This document shows, one piece after another, positions 63,272 through 64,000 of a stretch of DNA of 64,000 nucleotides (position 1 is its first letter; the number at the start of each line of letters is the position of its first letter). Under the pieces are notes generated by a model. That model made no database searches and was not told where the DNA came from. It saw only the letters and a program-made list of their open reading frames with translations. This DNA comes from Georgenia sp. EYE_87 (GTDB taxonomy: Bacteria; Actinomycetota; Actinomycetes; Actinomycetales; Actinomycetaceae), in assembly GCF_023148685.1 (NCBI RefSeq), contig NZ_JAHXNL010000006.1, positions 38,907 through 102,906 of the forward strand, written 5' to 3'. The position numbers were made by a program, and so were the translations under genes.

Positions 63272-63865
63272 TCAGACAGCCGTGTGCAGGCGCAGCTGCG
63301 CCTTCTCCAGGCCGAGGGTGACGACGTCCTCGACCGCGTCGGCCGCCTGCTCGAGGGTGACCGCGAGGTCCGCCCGCTCGGCGGGCGCGAAGTCACGCAG
63401 CACGTAGTCCGCGGCGTCCATCCGTCCGGGCGGGCGGCCGACGCCGACCCGCAGCCGCACGTAGTTCCTGGTGCCGAGCGCCTGGCTGACGGAGCGCAGC
63501 CCGTTGTGGCCGCCCTCTCCCCCGCCGAGCTTGAGGCGCAGCGTGTCCGGCGGGAGGTCGAGCTCGTCGTGGACGACGAGCAGGTGCGCCGGGTCGACGT
63601 CGTAGAACTTCACCAGCGCCCCGACCGGGCCGCCGGAGACGTTCATGAACGAGCCGGGCTTGGCCAGGATCACCCGCGGCCCCGGGGCTCCGCCGGGCAG
63701 CATGCCCAGGCGGCCGTCGAGCACCGCCGCGCGTGCCTTGTGGCTGGTGAAGGAGCCGCTCATCCTGGCGGCCAGCACGTCGAGGACCATCTGGCCCACG
63801 TTGTGCCGGTTGCCGGCGTACTGCGGACCGGGGTTGCCCAGCCCGACGACGAGCCACGGACTCAT
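63272..63865 (-). CDS. pth: Peptidyl-tRNA hydrolase
   Basis: 197-aa hydrolase releasing tRNA from stalled peptides. Catalytic His21 (NRHNVG), Asp100 (VVHDELD) and Asn75 (SFMNVSG) are present, and GGGEGGHNGLRS matches the family. ATG 63865 with a weak ribosome site. In actinobacteria it usually follows rplY (large-subunit protein L25), which would lie beyond the right edge. Confidence 0.97.
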   Translation of the reverse strand: MSPWLVVGLGNPGPQYAGNRHNVGQMVLDVLAARMSGSFTSHKARAAVLDGRLGMLPGGAPGPRVILAKPGSFMNVSGGPVGALVKFYDVDPAHLLVVHDELDLPPDTLRLKLGGGEGGHNGLRSVSQALGTRNYVRLRVGVGRPPGRMDAADYVLRDFAPAERADLAVTLEQAADAVEDVVTLGLEKAQLRLHTAV

Positions 63866-63929
63866 GCTGCTCCTTCTGCTTCGCTCTCCGGCCCCATGAT
63901 CGCACCGGGGCCCGACACACGCGTCGCGG

Positions 63930-63980
63930 CCCCGCCCCCCGGGGGCGGGGGGCGCCAGGGGGCTGGGGGGGGGCCCCCCA
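63930..63980. terminator. Homopolymeric G/C hairpins at the right edge
   Basis: 63930-63939 with 63941-63950 form a C-run/G-run inverted repeat; 63964-63970 with 63974-63980 form a 7-bp stem around GGG. They could be the terminator of the unseen gene upstream of pth. Runs of up to nine G are also typical of assembly error. Confidence 0.45.
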
Positions 63981-64000
63981 CCAGGGGCACCGCGGCCCGC

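Overview
The window is very GC-rich chromosomal DNA from an actinobacterium. Mycothiol S-conjugate amidase, an LpqY-SugABC-type trehalose importer, DUF501, DUF3151 and DUF4307 proteins, many GTG starts, 4-base ATGA/GTGA overlaps and TANNNT -10 boxes 6-9 bases before start codons (leaderless-type) all point to Actinomycetota. Gene content suits a Micrococcales-type genome, but the genus cannot be fixed by reading. Two blocks match gene neighbourhoods I recall from Mycobacterium tuberculosis: greA/DUF4307/mca/small membrane protein/hemolysin III/Z-prenyl synthase together with ispH/xseAB/ychF, and pth/mfd/eno/ftsB-like/DUF501/ppx. Most of the window is therefore core genome with a few accessory insertions. 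I see no phage, insertion sequence, CRISPR array or rRNA, and one tRNA.

Layout. 1-2.9 kb: start of a peptide ABC transporter operon (lipoprotein, then a permease cut by the window edge). 2.9-8 kb: GerW-like protein, cysteine-free HesB-like protein, nitrilase-family hydrolase, YidD-like protein, YchF, gamma-glutamyltransferase lipoprotein. 8.2-15.3 kb: DUF418-like membrane protein, RmuC, IspH, DUF3151, XseA, XseB, PfkB kinase. 15.3-19.8 kb: trehalose-type ABC importer. 19.8-22.8 kb: carbonic anhydrase, TauE/SafE permease, PIN-PhoH protein. 23-28.7 kb: Z-prenyl diphosphate synthase, hemolysin III, PPK2 with a lysine-rich tail, small membrane protein, mca, DUF4307, greA. 28.7-35.5 kb: threonine dehydratase, AI-2E family protein, MsrA, FKBP, FAD monooxygenase, BI-1 protein. 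35.9-39.8 kb: an operon of ABC ATPase, permease, sensor kinase and response regulator. 39.9-47 kb: type II NADH dehydrogenase, a tRNA with UAA anticodon but class-I architecture, two NhaA antiporters flanking ppx and ybaK, then DUF501. 47-53.5 kb: FtsB-like protein, enolase, SurA-N-like lipoprotein, and a complete ECF vitamin/metal importer (S-T-A-A). 53.6-63.9 kb: Mfd, DUF2231 protein, ABC exporter, a large secreted propeller/LamG protein, Pth.

The clearest structure not explained by genes is a series of short tandem duplications (periods 16, 16, 16, 20, 22, about 34 and 42 bp) sitting at or just past gene 3' ends. Several carry the stop codon of the gene, and two create back-up stop codons in the same frame. 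Strong bidirectional hairpin terminators separate many convergent genes. I find no convincing new defence or biosynthetic system. The best leads are the class-I UAA tRNA, the 3'-end repeats, the PPK2 lysine tail, and a 22-bp perfect palindrome between the Z-prenyl synthase and hemolysin III genes.
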